This document shows, in pieces, positions 25,707-34,585 of a stretch of DNA of 64,000 bases (position 1 is the first letter of the stretch; every line of letters begins with the position of its first letter). The translations under genes were made by a program, and so were the position numbers. The stretch comes from Actinomadura sp. NAK00032 (GTDB lineage: Bacteria; Actinomycetota; Actinomycetes; Streptosporangiales; Streptosporangiaceae): positions 186,001 through 250,000 of the forward strand of contig NZ_CP054932.1 in the NCBI RefSeq assembly GCF_013364275.1, written 5' to 3'. The notes below the pieces were generated by a model. The model was given only the letters and a program-made list of their open reading frames with translations, was not told the DNA's origin and did no database searches.

Positions 25707-26540
25707 ATGAAGCTGCTGATCCAGCTCTTGGCGGTCGGGGCGGTGGCCGCGGTCGGTGGCGGCATCACCCAGGCGGTCACGTGGAGCACGCTTCCCACGC
25801 TGGGGCTCGGCCTCGCGTCCGCCGTGCTGGCGCTGTTCGTGTACGCCTTCGTGGTGGGCCGGACGGAGCGCCGCCAGGTGGACGAGCTGGCCCGCGAGGG
25901 CGCCCTCCCCGCCCTCGGCCGGGGCGCGCTGATCGGCTTCGCGATGTTCGGCGCCGTCATCGTCAACATCGCCTTCCTCGGTGACTACGAGATCGACGGC
26001 TTCGGCTCGCTGACGGGCCCGATCGCGCTGGTCGGCTTCATGGCCGCCGCCGCCGTGACGGAGGAGCTGCTCTTCCGCGGCGTCCTGTTCCGCATCATCG
26101 AGAAGCGCATCGGCACCTGGTGGTCGCTGTCGCTGACCGGCCTGGTGTTCGGCCTGATGCACCTCGGCAACGAGAACGCCACCTTCTGGGGCGCCATCGC
26201 CATCGCGATCGAGGCGGGCGGCATGCTCGGCGCCGCCTACGTCGCGACCCGGAGCCTGTGGCTGCCGATCGGCCTGCACTTCGCCTGGAACTTCGCCGGC
26301 GCCGGCATCTTCGGCACTGCGGTCTCCGGTAACGACACCCCCAAGGGGCTGCTGGACGGTGTGACCTCGGGCCCGACCCTGGTCAGCGGCGGGGCGTTCG
26401 GCCCGGAGGCGAGCCTGTACTCGGTCGTGTTCGGCGCCCTGCTGACGGTCGCCTTCCTGCGGCTGGCCCACCGGCGCGGCAACCTGGTTCCCCGGAGGCG
26501 CCGCGACCGCGCCGCCGCGACCGCTAGCCTCGCCCAGTGA
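25707..26540 (+). CDS. CPBP-family intramembrane metalloprotease
   Basis: 277 residues, about eight hydrophobic helices. The catalytic motifs are EELLFRGVLF, HLGN (in GLMHLGNENA) and a final HFAWNFAG, the pattern of CPBP/Abi/Rce1 proteases. These cut peptides within the membrane, processing CAAX-type or bacteriocin-like substrates or acting in immunity. ATG 25707 follows AAGGAG. Its stop overlaps the next gene's GTG (GTGA), so it is coupled to the histidine kinase. Confidence 0.9.
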   Translation: MKLLIQLLAVGAVAAVGGGITQAVTWSTLPTLGLGLASAVLALFVYAFVVGRTERRQVDELAREGALPALGRGALIGFAMFGAVIVNIAFLGDYEIDGFGSLTGPIALVGFMAAAAVTEELLFRGVLFRIIEKRIGTWWSLSLTGLVFGLMHLGNENATFWGAIAIAIEAGGMLGAAYVATRSLWLPIGLHFAWNFAGAGIFGTAVSGNDTPKGLLDGVTSGPTLVSGGAFGPEASLYSVVFGALLTVAFLRLAHRRGNLVPRRRRDRAAATASLAQ

Positions 26541-27691
26541 TCGATCTCCGGACGATCCCGGACATGTGGCGCCGATGGGACGCCATGGTCCGGGATCTGC
26601 CCCTCGCACTGGTGCTGGTGGTCGGGTCGCTCATCCCGGCCCTGCACGGCTACGGAACCCACGTCGGCGACATCCCGAACCGCCCTTACGACGCGCTGGC
26701 GATCGTCGCGGTCGTCCTCCAGGGCCTCCCCCTCGTGGTTCGCCGCCGCTGGCCGACCGTGTGCCTCGCGCTCGTGGTGGCCGGCTTCGCGATCGACCAG
26801 CTCCGCGGCTACCACACGTTCGCGGGCACCGGCCTGGCCATCGCGGTGCTGAGCACGGGCGCCCATCTGGACCGGTTCCGCCGCACCGCCATCGCCGTCC
26901 TCACCGCGGTCTACGCGGTGCTGGCGGTCGCCATCGACCGGGCCGGCGGCGGCGAGCGGCCGGACGAGTACGTGACGTTCTACCTGGCGCTGGGCGTCGT
27001 GTGGGGCGTGGGGGCATGGCTGCGGTCCACCCGCGCCGCCGAGGCCGAGCGCCGGCTCCGCGTCGCGGAGGCCACCCGGGCCGCCGAGCGCAGCCGCCTC
27101 GCCCGCGAACTCCACGACGTCGTGACGCACCACGTGACGGCGATGGTCGTCCAGGCGGAGGCGGCGCGCTACCTGACCACCGCGCCCGAGCGGCTGGACG
27201 ACACCCTCAGCGCCGTCACCGACACCGGCCGGCGCGCCATCAGCGACCTGCGGCAGCTGCTCGACGTGCTGAACCCCGACCACGGCGGCGAGCCGCGGAT
27301 GCCGTCCATCGACGACCTCGGGACGCTCATCGAGCAGACGCGGCGCGCCGGGCAGCCCGTGGACTTCACCGAGGAGGGCACACCGGCCACCTCGACCGGT
27401 AACGCCGAATTCACCACCTACCGGGTGGTTCAGGAGGCCCTCACGAACGCGCTCAAGTACGCTCACGGCAGCCGGACCGAGGTGCGCGTCCGCTATGCCG
27501 AGAAGGAGATCATCGTGGAGGTCGGGAACGACGGGTCCGGGTCGCGGTCCGGGTCCCCCGGGGGCAGCGGGCGCGGGCTCACCGGGCTCCGCGAGCGGGT
27601 CGGCACGCTCGGCGGGGAGTTCAGCGCGGACGGGCGGCCGGACGGCGGCTTCACCGTGCGGGCGCGCATCCCCGCGGAGAGCGCCTCGTGA
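26537..27691 (+). CDS. NarL-type sensor histidine kinase
   Basis: 384 residues. Four or five membrane helices cover the first 160 residues. The HisKA_3 phosphoacceptor motif is RLARELHDVVTHHVTAMVVQ, with His near residue 194, followed by an HATPase domain (VQEALTNALKYAHGS, GRGLTGLRERVGTLGGEFS). It phosphorylates itself and then the downstream regulator. No large outer sensor domain is visible, so membrane state or the partner protease may be sensed (inference). Start and end overlap neighbours by GTGA. Confidence 0.93.
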   Translation: MIDLRTIPDMWRRWDAMVRDLPLALVLVVGSLIPALHGYGTHVGDIPNRPYDALAIVAVVLQGLPLVVRRRWPTVCLALVVAGFAIDQLRGYHTFAGTGLAIAVLSTGAHLDRFRRTAIAVLTAVYAVLAVAIDRAGGGERPDEYVTFYLALGVVWGVGAWLRSTRAAEAERRLRVAEATRAAERSRLARELHDVVTHHVTAMVVQAEAARYLTTAPERLDDTLSAVTDTGRRAISDLRQLLDVLNPDHGGEPRMPSIDDLGTLIEQTRRAGQPVDFTEEGTPATSTGNAEFTTYRVVQEALTNALKYAHGSRTEVRVRYAEKEIIVEVGNDGSGSRSGSPGGSGRGLTGLRERVGTLGGEFSADGRPDGGFTVRARIPAESAS

Positions 27692-28347
27692 CCGAACCGG
27701 TCCGGGTCCTGGTCTGCGACGACCAGGCGCTGATCCGCACCGGCTTCGCGACGATCATCGACGCGCAGCCCGACCTGGAGGTGGTGGGCGAGTGCGGCGA
27801 CGGCCGCACCGCCATCGACCTCGTCGGCAGGTTGAAGCCCGACCTGGTGGTCATGGACGTCCGGATGCCCGTCCTCGACGGCATCGAGGCGACCCGGCTG
27901 CTCGCGGGCGCCGGGGTCGCCGACCCCGTGAAGGTGCTCGTGGTGACGACGTTCAACCTCGACGAGTACGTGTACGAGGCGCTGCGCGCGGGTGCGAGCG
28001 GCTTCCTGCTGAAGGACGCCCCGCCCGGCCAGCTGCTGCACGGCATCCGCACCGTCGCCTCGGGGGCCGCGCTGCTCGCGCCCGAGGTGACGCGGCAGCT
28101 CGTCGGCCGGTTCGCGGCCCGGATCCGCCCCACCGAGGACACCCCGCCCGAGACCGCGCTGACCCCGCGCGAGCTTGAGGTCCTGCGCCTCATCGCCGAC
28201 GGCCTGTCCAACAGCGAGATCGCCGGGACGCTGGTGATCAGCCAGGAGACCGTCAAGACGTACGTGTCGCGGATCCTCACCAAGCTCGACCTGCGCGACC
28301 GCGTCCAGGCGGTCGTCTACGCCTACCGCCGCGGCCTGGTGACCTGA
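27688..28347 (+). CDS. NarL/FixJ-family response regulator
   Basis: 219 residues. The receiver domain has the acidic pair in VCDDQ, phospho-Asp in LVVMDVRMPVLDG near residue 54, and Lys in LLKDAPPG. The C-terminal LuxR-type HTH is LTPRELEVLRLIADGLSNSE with ETVKTYVSRILTKLDLRDRV. It partners the kinase upstream, with which it overlaps by 4 nt. The palindrome at 25616-25627 may be its target. Confidence 0.94.
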   Translation: MTEPVRVLVCDDQALIRTGFATIIDAQPDLEVVGECGDGRTAIDLVGRLKPDLVVMDVRMPVLDGIEATRLLAGAGVADPVKVLVVTTFNLDEYVYEALRAGASGFLLKDAPPGQLLHGIRTVASGAALLAPEVTRQLVGRFAARIRPTEDTPPETALTPRELEVLRLIADGLSNSEIAGTLVISQETVKTYVSRILTKLDLRDRVQAVVYAYRRGLVT

Positions 28348-28371
28348 CCCCGGTTTTCGTTCCGGACGGCC

Positions 28372-29955
28372 CTACGAGCTGGACGGGACGGTCTTGATGA
28401 CCTTGCCCTTCCGGTTCACGGCGAGGTAGCCGCCGCCGTAGTCGTCGGTGAGGTAGATCATCATCGTCGGCTGGTCGCCGTTGAACGTCCAGGCGGCCTT
28501 CACGATGACGTACCTGTTGGTCGGCTTGGGCACCTTGAGCGTGCGCTCGGCGCGGCGCATCAGCGCGGGCAGCGCCTCCCAGTTGAAGGTCGCCGGATTC
28601 ACCTTGGCGTCGCCGGTGGTGATGGCGATGCTGGCCCGGCGGCGCACCGCCGCGTCCGCGCCCTTCTCGTAGGTGTAGTTGTCGAAGGCGCCGCGCCGCC
28701 CGGCCACCGGCGCGTCCGCGTCGGCGTGCCCGGGGTACACGGTGAGCTCGGCGAACTCCCTGCTCCCGGAGGCGGCCGCGAACTTCTTGATCACGTCCCG
28801 GACGGCGGCCGGGGTGAGCAGGGTCTTGGGCTCCTTCGGGTCGCTGCCGGACTCGGCGAGGGCGTCGGTCGGCGAGGTGTTCGGGCGGCCCTCGCTGAGC
28901 GACCCCGTCTCGCCGGCCTCGTCGAGCAGGCCGGGAAGGACGACGAAGGCGGTCCCGATGAGCGCGACGATCACGGTGACCACCGGGACGGCGACGAGGA
29001 GGGCGATCAGCCCGGCCCGGCTCCGCCGGCGCAGCGGCGGAGGGGCCGCCTGCGCGGGATGGGTGCGAGGCCCGGCAACGGGCACGGGACCAGGAGCAGG
29101 TGCAAAAGACAGGTGCGTCGGGCTCTGACCGGCGACCTGCGTGAGCATGTGGTCGAGTTGGTCGGCCGTGGGACGGGCCGTGGGCTCGGCCACCAGAAGC
29201 GCTTGCAGGACGGGCGCCAAGGTCCCGGCGTTGCGGGGCGGCGGTACCTGAGCCGTCATGATGGCGGCCAGCGTCGCGGCCGTCGTGGAGCGGCGCAGCG
29301 GATTGGTCCCCTCGACGGCCACATAGAGCAGCAGGCCGAGAGACCAGAGGTCGGAGGCGGGGTCTCCTTCGTGCCCGTTCAGCCGTTCCGGCGCGATGTA
29401 CTCCGGCGAGCCGACCAGCCCGCCGGTGGCGGTCACGCGGGACGCCTCCGCGAGCACCGCGATGCCGAAGTCGGTGAGGACCGGCGTCCCGTCCGCGCGC
29501 AGCAGGACGTTCGCGGGCTTGACGTCCCGGTGGCAGATCCCGGCCTGGTGCGCGGCGCGCAGCGCCGCCAGGAGCCCGCGCCCGACGGCGGCGGCCTCCG
29601 CGGGATTCAGCGGCCCGCGCGCCAGCCGGTCGTGCAGGGACTCCCCGCGGACGAGCTCCATGACCAGCCACGGGTGCGGCATGTCGGGCGAGTCCACGAT
29701 GTGGTGGATGGTCACCACGTTCGGATGGTCGAGCCGGGCGAGGGCGCGGGCCTCGCGCATCACCCGCTCGCGCAGCATCCGCGCGACGTCCGGGTCGGGG
29801 TCGGCGGCCCCGGCCTCGGCGAGCCGCACCTCCTTCAGCGCGACTTCGCGTTCCAGGGCGAGGTCGAACGCGCGCCAGACGGTGCCCATGCCGCCGCTGC
29901 CGAGGCGGTCGCGCAGTTCGAAACGGCCGTCGATCACCGTCTTCGCAGAGGTCAC
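28372..29955 (-). CDS. Ser/Thr protein kinase with single transmembrane segment
   Basis: 527 residues. The kinase domain fills about 10-270: P-loop LGSGGMGTVWRAFD, Lys in VALKEVRL, catalytic HRDVKPANVLL, DFGIA, and GSPEYIAPERL. A Pro-rich juxtamembrane linker leads to one helix (GLIALLVAVPVVTVIVALIG, near 322-345), then an outer domain of about 180 residues with no known motif. It is a PknB-like actinobacterial kinase lacking PASTA repeats. GTG 29955 fits a TAGGCT box 7 nt upstream and gives the expected kinase N-terminus. Confidence 0.94.
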   Translation of the reverse strand: MTSAKTVIDGRFELRDRLGSGGMGTVWRAFDLALEREVALKEVRLAEAGAADPDPDVARMLRERVMREARALARLDHPNVVTIHHIVDSPDMPHPWLVMELVRGESLHDRLARGPLNPAEAAAVGRGLLAALRAAHQAGICHRDVKPANVLLRADGTPVLTDFGIAVLAEASRVTATGGLVGSPEYIAPERLNGHEGDPASDLWSLGLLLYVAVEGTNPLRRSTTAATLAAIMTAQVPPPRNAGTLAPVLQALLVAEPTARPTADQLDHMLTQVAGQSPTHLSFAPAPGPVPVAGPRTHPAQAAPPPLRRRSRAGLIALLVAVPVVTVIVALIGTAFVVLPGLLDEAGETGSLSEGRPNTSPTDALAESGSDPKEPKTLLTPAAVRDVIKKFAAASGSREFAELTVYPGHADADAPVAGRRGAFDNYTYEKGADAAVRRRASIAITTGDAKVNPATFNWEALPALMRRAERTLKVPKPTNRYVIVKAAWTFNGDQPTMMIYLTDDYGGGYLAVNRKGKVIKTVPSSS

Positions 29956-29962
29956 GGCGGAC

Positions 29963-29968
29963 AGCCTA
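29963..29968 (-). promoter_or_regulatory. -10 box of leaderless Ser/Thr kinase transcript
   Basis: TAGGCT on the minus strand ends 7 nt before the GTG at 29955. Confidence 0.6.
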
Positions 29969-30063
29969 AGCCCACCAACCCCGGCAAAGCGGAGCAAGGC
30001 ACAACCGCCGACGGCGAAGCCCGGCCCGGACGACGCCGGGCCGGGGCAAGCCGTCGCGCCGGC

Positions 30064-30651
30064 TCAGCCGCCGTCGGCGACGACGAGCGGCGTGTCGACG
30101 AGGTGCTCGGCCAGGAACCACGCCTGCAGCTCCCCGGTGCGGATGACGTCGGACACGAGCACGTCGTTGGTGCCGTCGTCGCCCAGCTCGGCGGTGCGCG
30201 CGGCGGCGTCGTGCGCCTCGGTCAGGATGATCTCGTGGGCCTCCAGCAGCCGGGACAGCATCGCCGGGACCTCCTCGACGCCGTCCGGCGGGCGCGGGAC
30301 GGCGGTGATCTCGGCGACGTGCCGCGGGTCGCCGACGGCCACGCCGCCGAGGGTCTGCACCCGCTCGGCGATGGTGTCGACCAGGGCGAGCTGCTCTCCC
30401 GCGTGCTTGTCCAGCAGCAGATGGAGCTGGTAGAAGGTGTGCCCCCGGACGAGCCAGTGGTGCTTCTTGTAGAGCGCGTAGAGGATCTGCGTGTCCGCGA
30501 GGACGCGGTTGAGGCGCTGGCAGGAGTACAAGCGGGCGTCATGGGAGAGGGCCAGCGGGAACTGCCGTACCGTCCCGAACTGCTGGATCTCTCGGCCGTG
30601 CTGGTGCAGCCATGGCTGGCTGCCGGCGGGTCGGGTCCCGTCCGTGCTCAT
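30064..30651 (-). CDS. dps: Dps/ferritin-like protein
   Basis: 195 residues of a four-helix bundle. NRVLADTQILYALYKKHHWL and GHTFYQLHLLLDKHAGEQ carry the His/Asp/Glu residues that form the intersubunit ferroxidase site in Dps. Dps dodecamers store iron and shield DNA from peroxide. ATG 30651 has GGAAGGA about 8 nt upstream. It lies 83 nt after the molybdenum hydroxylase large subunit, possibly in the same transcript. The N-terminal 40 residues are a family extension. Confidence 0.9.
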   Translation of the reverse strand: MSTDGTRPAGSQPWLHQHGREIQQFGTVRQFPLALSHDARLYSCQRLNRVLADTQILYALYKKHHWLVRGHTFYQLHLLLDKHAGEQLALVDTIAERVQTLGGVAVGDPRHVAEITAVPRPPDGVEEVPAMLSRLLEAHEIILTEAHDAAARTAELGDDGTNDVLVSDVIRTGELQAWFLAEHLVDTPLVVADGG

Positions 30652-30734
30652 GTGCGGGTTCCTTCCGGGTTCACATCGAATGGCGAAGGATGTGTTCCAC
30701 CCGGTGAAGGGGCCAAACGGGACTCGGTCCCTGG

Positions 30735-32990
30735 TCACCACCCTGGTCGCGGGGCGTCGGGCAGGTTGTTGAGGAGGTGTTCGGTGGTGATCGGGCGGTC
30801 GCGGACGCGGATGCCGGTCGCGTGGAAGACGGCGTTGGCGACCGCGGCGCCGGAGCCGACCTGGCCGATCTCGCCGACGCCCTTGACGCCGAGCGGGCCG
30901 GTGACCGGGTCGGCCGCCTCGATCAGCGCGATGTCGACGTCGGGCGCGTCGGCGTTGACCGGCACCAGGTAGTCGCCGAGGCTCGTGTTGGCCCACCGGC
31001 CGAGGCCGGTGTCCATGCGGGTGCCTTCGAGCAGGGCCTGGCTCATGCCCCAGAGCATGCCGCCCATCAGCTGGCTGCGCGCCGTCATGGGGTTGAGGAC
31101 GCGGCCCGGCGCGAACGCGGCGGTCATGCGCCGCACCCGGACGAGCCCGAGGTCGGCGTCGACCGCGACCTCGGCGAACTGGGCCCCGAACGTCAGCAGC
31201 CCGTACGGGGTGTCCAGCGGTGGCGGGTCCCAGCTGCCGATGGCCTCGGCGTCGGTCATGAGGTGCCGCTCCATCAGGTCGCGGTAGGTCTCGGCGCCGC
31301 CGGAGGCGGTCATCCGCCCGTCCGCGACGGTGACGGTGACGGGGTTGGCGCCGTGCAGGGGCGAGTCCGGGTCGCCGACGGCCGCGGCGATCATCTGGTC
31401 GCGGACGGCGACGGCGGCGTCGTGCACGGCGGCGCTCACCATCATCGCGCCGTTGGAGCCCACGGGTGACCCGGCGGTCGGCATGTCGGTGTCGCCGTAC
31501 TCCAGCCGGACGTCCGCGAGGCCGACCCCGAGGCCGTCGGCGGCGACCTGGGTCAGGACGGTCGTCATCCCGGTGCCGAACTCCTGAGCGGCAGTGGACA
31601 CCACGGCGGTGCCGTCGGCGTAGAGGCGGGCGCGGGCGCGCTGGGTGCGCATGAAGAACGCCACCGGGTAGGCGGCGGTGGCCATGCCGGTCCCGATCAG
31701 CCAGTCGCCCTCGCGGCGGACGCCGGGTGCCGGGTCGCGGCCGTCCCAGCCGAACCGCTCCGCGCCGCGCCGCAGGCAGTCGGCCAGCCCGCTGCTGGAC
31801 CACGGGTGACCGGTGTTGGGGTCGACGTCGCTGATGTTGCGCAGCCGCAGCTCGACCGGGTCGATCCCGAGCTCGTAGGCGAGTTCGTCCAGCGCGCATT
31901 CGAGGCTGAACATCCCGGCGGACTCGCCCGGCCCCCGCGTGAAGGTCGGCGTCATCGTGTTGCCGCGCACCAGCCGGTGGACGCCCTCGAACGCGGGGCT
32001 GGCGTACACCTGGGACGACGCGCCGAACGCGGGCTCGGCCCAGTCGTCGAACGGCGAGGTGACGGAGATCTTGTGGTGCCGGATCGCGGTGAGCGTCCCG
32101 TCGCGCCGCGCCCCGAGCACGATGCGCTGCTCCTGCTCCTCCCGGTGCCCGCAGGAGGTGAACATCTGCTCGCGCGTGACCGCGAGCCGGACCGGCCGCC
32201 GGACGTGCCGGGCGGCCAGCGCGGCGAGGGTCACGTGCGGCCAGACCATCGCCTTGGACCCGAACGCGCCGCCCACGAACCGGGTCAGCACCCTGATCTT
32301 CGATGGCGACATGCCGAGCAGGGCGGCGACGGTGAGCTGCACCGCCTTGATGCCCTGGCACGAGTCGTACAGCGTCAGCCGGTCGCCGTCCCACACGGCG
32401 GTGGTGGTCATGGGCTCCAGCGCGTTGTGGTGGTTGGCGGCGAACCGGAACACCGTGTCGATCCGCGTGTCGGCCGCCGCGAGCCCCACCTCGACGTCGC
32501 CGCGCCGCGACTGGGCCGGCATGAAGCCGCCGAAGAGCCTCTCGGGTTCGTAGGCGTCGTCGCGGGCCTGGTCGACGACGGTCACGGACGGCTCCTCGGC
32601 GTACTCCACCCGGACGAGCGACGCGGCGTACTGCGCCTGCTCCAGCCCGTCGGCCACGACGATCGCGACCGGCTGGCCCGCGTAATGCACCATGTCGTCC
32701 TGCATCGGGAAGAACGTCTCGCCGGGCGCCGGACCGCCCATGAGGGACGGCACCAGCGGCACGCGGGCGACCTCGGGCATGTCGTGCCTGGTCAGGACGG
32801 CGACGACCCCGGCGGCCCGCTCCGCCTCCGCCGTGTCGATCGAGACGACGCGCCCGGCCGCCGCCTGCGCGCCGACGATCCGCGCGTGCGCCAGGCCCGG
32901 CAGCGCGATCTCCCCCGAGTAGCGGGCCGCGCCGGTGACCTTCTCCCGGCCGTCGACCCGCGGGACCTCACGTCCGATGGATCCGCTCAT
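30735..32990 (-). CDS. Molybdenum hydroxylase large (molybdopterin) subunit
   Basis: 751 residues of the xanthine dehydrogenase/aldehyde oxidase family. An N-terminal a/b hammerhead domain (IGREVPRVDGREKVTGAARY) precedes the long Mo-cofactor domain. FVGGAFGSKAM is a Mo-pterin binding motif, and the catalytic Glu is in GVKGVGEIGQVGSG near the end. It would oxidise an aldehyde or N-heterocycle, like YagR/PaoC. It overlaps the FAD subunit gene by ATGA. Confidence 0.94.
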   Translation of the reverse strand: MSGSIGREVPRVDGREKVTGAARYSGEIALPGLAHARIVGAQAAAGRVVSIDTAEAERAAGVVAVLTRHDMPEVARVPLVPSLMGGPAPGETFFPMQDDMVHYAGQPVAIVVADGLEQAQYAASLVRVEYAEEPSVTVVDQARDDAYEPERLFGGFMPAQSRRGDVEVGLAAADTRIDTVFRFAANHHNALEPMTTTAVWDGDRLTLYDSCQGIKAVQLTVAALLGMSPSKIRVLTRFVGGAFGSKAMVWPHVTLAALAARHVRRPVRLAVTREQMFTSCGHREEQEQRIVLGARRDGTLTAIRHHKISVTSPFDDWAEPAFGASSQVYASPAFEGVHRLVRGNTMTPTFTRGPGESAGMFSLECALDELAYELGIDPVELRLRNISDVDPNTGHPWSSSGLADCLRRGAERFGWDGRDPAPGVRREGDWLIGTGMATAAYPVAFFMRTQRARARLYADGTAVVSTAAQEFGTGMTTVLTQVAADGLGVGLADVRLEYGDTDMPTAGSPVGSNGAMMVSAAVHDAAVAVRDQMIAAAVGDPDSPLHGANPVTVTVADGRMTASGGAETYRDLMERHLMTDAEAIGSWDPPPLDTPYGLLTFGAQFAEVAVDADLGLVRVRRMTAAFAPGRVLNPMTARSQLMGGMLWGMSQALLEGTRMDTGLGRWANTSLGDYLVPVNADAPDVDIALIEAADPVTGPLGVKGVGEIGQVGSGAAVANAVFHATGIRVRDRPITTEHLLNNLPDAPRPGW

Positions 32991-33979
32991 CGGTCATCCC
33001 CGTTCGTCAGCGTCGTCAGCGCCCGGACGATCGTCCGGCGCGCCAGTTCGACCTTGAAGGCGTTCTGCGGCCGGGGCTCGGCCGCCGCCAGCTCCCGCGC
33101 GGCGGCCTCGGCGAAGGCGTCCGGCGTCGCCGGGCCGCCGAGCAGACTCCGCTCGGCGGCCCGCGCCCGCCACGGCTTGGTCGCGACGCCGCCGAGCGCC
33201 AGCCGCACCTCGGCGACGGCGCCGTCCCGGACGTCCACGGCCGCCGCGACCGAGACCAGCGCGAACTCGTAGGACGCCCGGTCGCGGACCTTCAGGTACA
33301 CCGACCGGCGGGCCACCGGGAGAGCCGGTACCTCGATCGCCGTGATCAGCTCCCCGTGCTCCAGCGGACGCTCGCGGTGCGGGGTGTCCCCGGGGAGCAG
33401 GAAGAAGTCGTCGATCGGGATGGCCCGCTCGCCGCCCGGCCCGCGCGAGCGGACGACCGCGTCCACGGCCACCAGCGCGACCGCCACATCGGACGGGTGC
33501 GTCGCGATGCACAGGTCGCTGGTGCCGAGCACCGCGTGCCCGCGATGGAAGCCGCCGATGGCCGAGCATCCGCTGCCGGGCTCGCGCTTGTTGCACGGTG
33601 AAACGGCGTCGCGGTAGTAGCCGCACCGCACCCGCTGGCACAGGTTGCCGCCCATCGACGCCATGTTCCGCAGCTGCGCCGACGCGCCGAGCAGCAGCGA
33701 CTGCGCGACGAGCGGGTACCTGTCCACCACTCCGGCCGCGCGGGCGACGTCGCTCATGCGCGCGAGCGCGCCGATGCGCAGCCCGCCGTCCGGAAGGTCC
33801 TCGACGCGGTCCAGGGGCAGGTCGTTGATGTCGACGAGCAGGTCCGGGCGCAGGACGTTCTGGCGCACGAGGTCGATCTCGGTCGTGCCGCCGGCGAGGA
33901 ACGCGCCGCTCGGGTGGGCGCCGACCGCCGCGATCGCCGTGTCGACGCCGTCCGCCCGCGCGTAGTCGAACGCCCTCAC
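32987..33979 (-). CDS. Molybdenum hydroxylase FAD subunit with extra Fe-S cluster site
   Basis: 330 residues. The FAD-binding part has AFLAGGTTEIDLVRQNVLRP (pyrophosphate loop) and ASMGGNLCQ. A cysteine-rich insert (CQRVRCGYY ... SPCNKREPGSGCSAIGG) matches the 4Fe-4S loop of PaoB/HcrB-type subunits. Electrons pass from the 2Fe-2S subunit to FAD. GTG 33979 overlaps the 2Fe-2S gene stop by GTGA. The N-terminus VRAFDYARAD is typical. Confidence 0.93.
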   Translation of the reverse strand: MRAFDYARADGVDTAIAAVGAHPSGAFLAGGTTEIDLVRQNVLRPDLLVDINDLPLDRVEDLPDGGLRIGALARMSDVARAAGVVDRYPLVAQSLLLGASAQLRNMASMGGNLCQRVRCGYYRDAVSPCNKREPGSGCSAIGGFHRGHAVLGTSDLCIATHPSDVAVALVAVDAVVRSRGPGGERAIPIDDFFLLPGDTPHRERPLEHGELITAIEVPALPVARRSVYLKVRDRASYEFALVSVAAAVDVRDGAVAEVRLALGGVATKPWRARAAERSLLGGPATPDAFAEAAARELAAAEPRPQNAFKVELARRTIVRALTTLTNGDDR

Positions 33980-34497
33980 CGCCCCGCGCCGCCCTTCGCG
34001 TCGCGGACGTCGCGGATCGCGGCCCGGATGTTCGGGTAGGCGGTGCACCGGCAGATGTTGCCGCTCATCCATTCGGCGATCTCGCCGTCGTCGGAGGCGT
34101 GGCCCTCCTCCAGCAGCGCGACCGCCGACATGATCTGACCCGGCGTGCAGTAGCCGCACTGGAACGCGTCCCGGGCGATGAACGCCTCCTGCATCGGGTG
34201 CAGGCGGTCGCCGTCCGGCAGGCCCTCGATGGTGGTGACCTCGCGCCCTTCGCAGGCGATCGCGAGCGTCAGGCAGGCCAGCACGCGGCGGCCGTCCACC
34301 CACACCGTGCAGGCGCCGCACGTGCCCTGGTCGCATCCCTTCTTCGAGCCGGTCAGCCCGAGATGCTCGCGCAGCGCGTCCAGCAGGCTCACGCGGGGTT
34401 CGATCCGCAGGTCGCGCTCCCGGCCGTTGACGGTGAGAACGACCGCGCGCGCCTCCGGGCCGCGCTCCAGCGGCCGGGCCCCGACATCCATCCCCAT
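33976..34497 (-). CDS. Molybdenum hydroxylase 2Fe-2S subunit
   Basis: 173 residues with two iron-sulfur clusters: ferredoxin-like CDQGTCGACTVWVDG plus a later Cys (VLACL), and the helical CGYCTPGQIMSA ... CRCTAYPNI domain. It relays electrons between Mo and FAD subunits. AAGGAG lies 4 nt before ATG 34497. It is the first gene of the three-subunit operon. There is no Tat signal of the YagT type, so the enzyme is probably cytosolic. Confidence 0.94.
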   Translation of the reverse strand: MGMDVGARPLERGPEARAVVLTVNGRERDLRIEPRVSLLDALREHLGLTGSKKGCDQGTCGACTVWVDGRRVLACLTLAIACEGREVTTIEGLPDGDRLHPMQEAFIARDAFQCGYCTPGQIMSAVALLEEGHASDDGEIAEWMSGNICRCTAYPNIRAAIRDVRDAKGGAGR

Positions 34498-34585
34498 GGG
34501 ACTCCTTAATGATCAGATGTCGCTCACTCTCCGTATCGGGGCATTGCCCAGAGGTGCCGGGTCTTCACATCGGACGGGAGCCACG

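Noticed and set aside
30652..30734. Possible operator in the gap before dps
   Set aside because: The inverted match is broken and cannot be told from chance.
28726..30972. 748-codon plus-strand frame across the kinase and Dps genes
   Set aside because: Both are clearly encoded on the minus strand with diagnostic motifs; the plus-strand text is low-complexity without domains.
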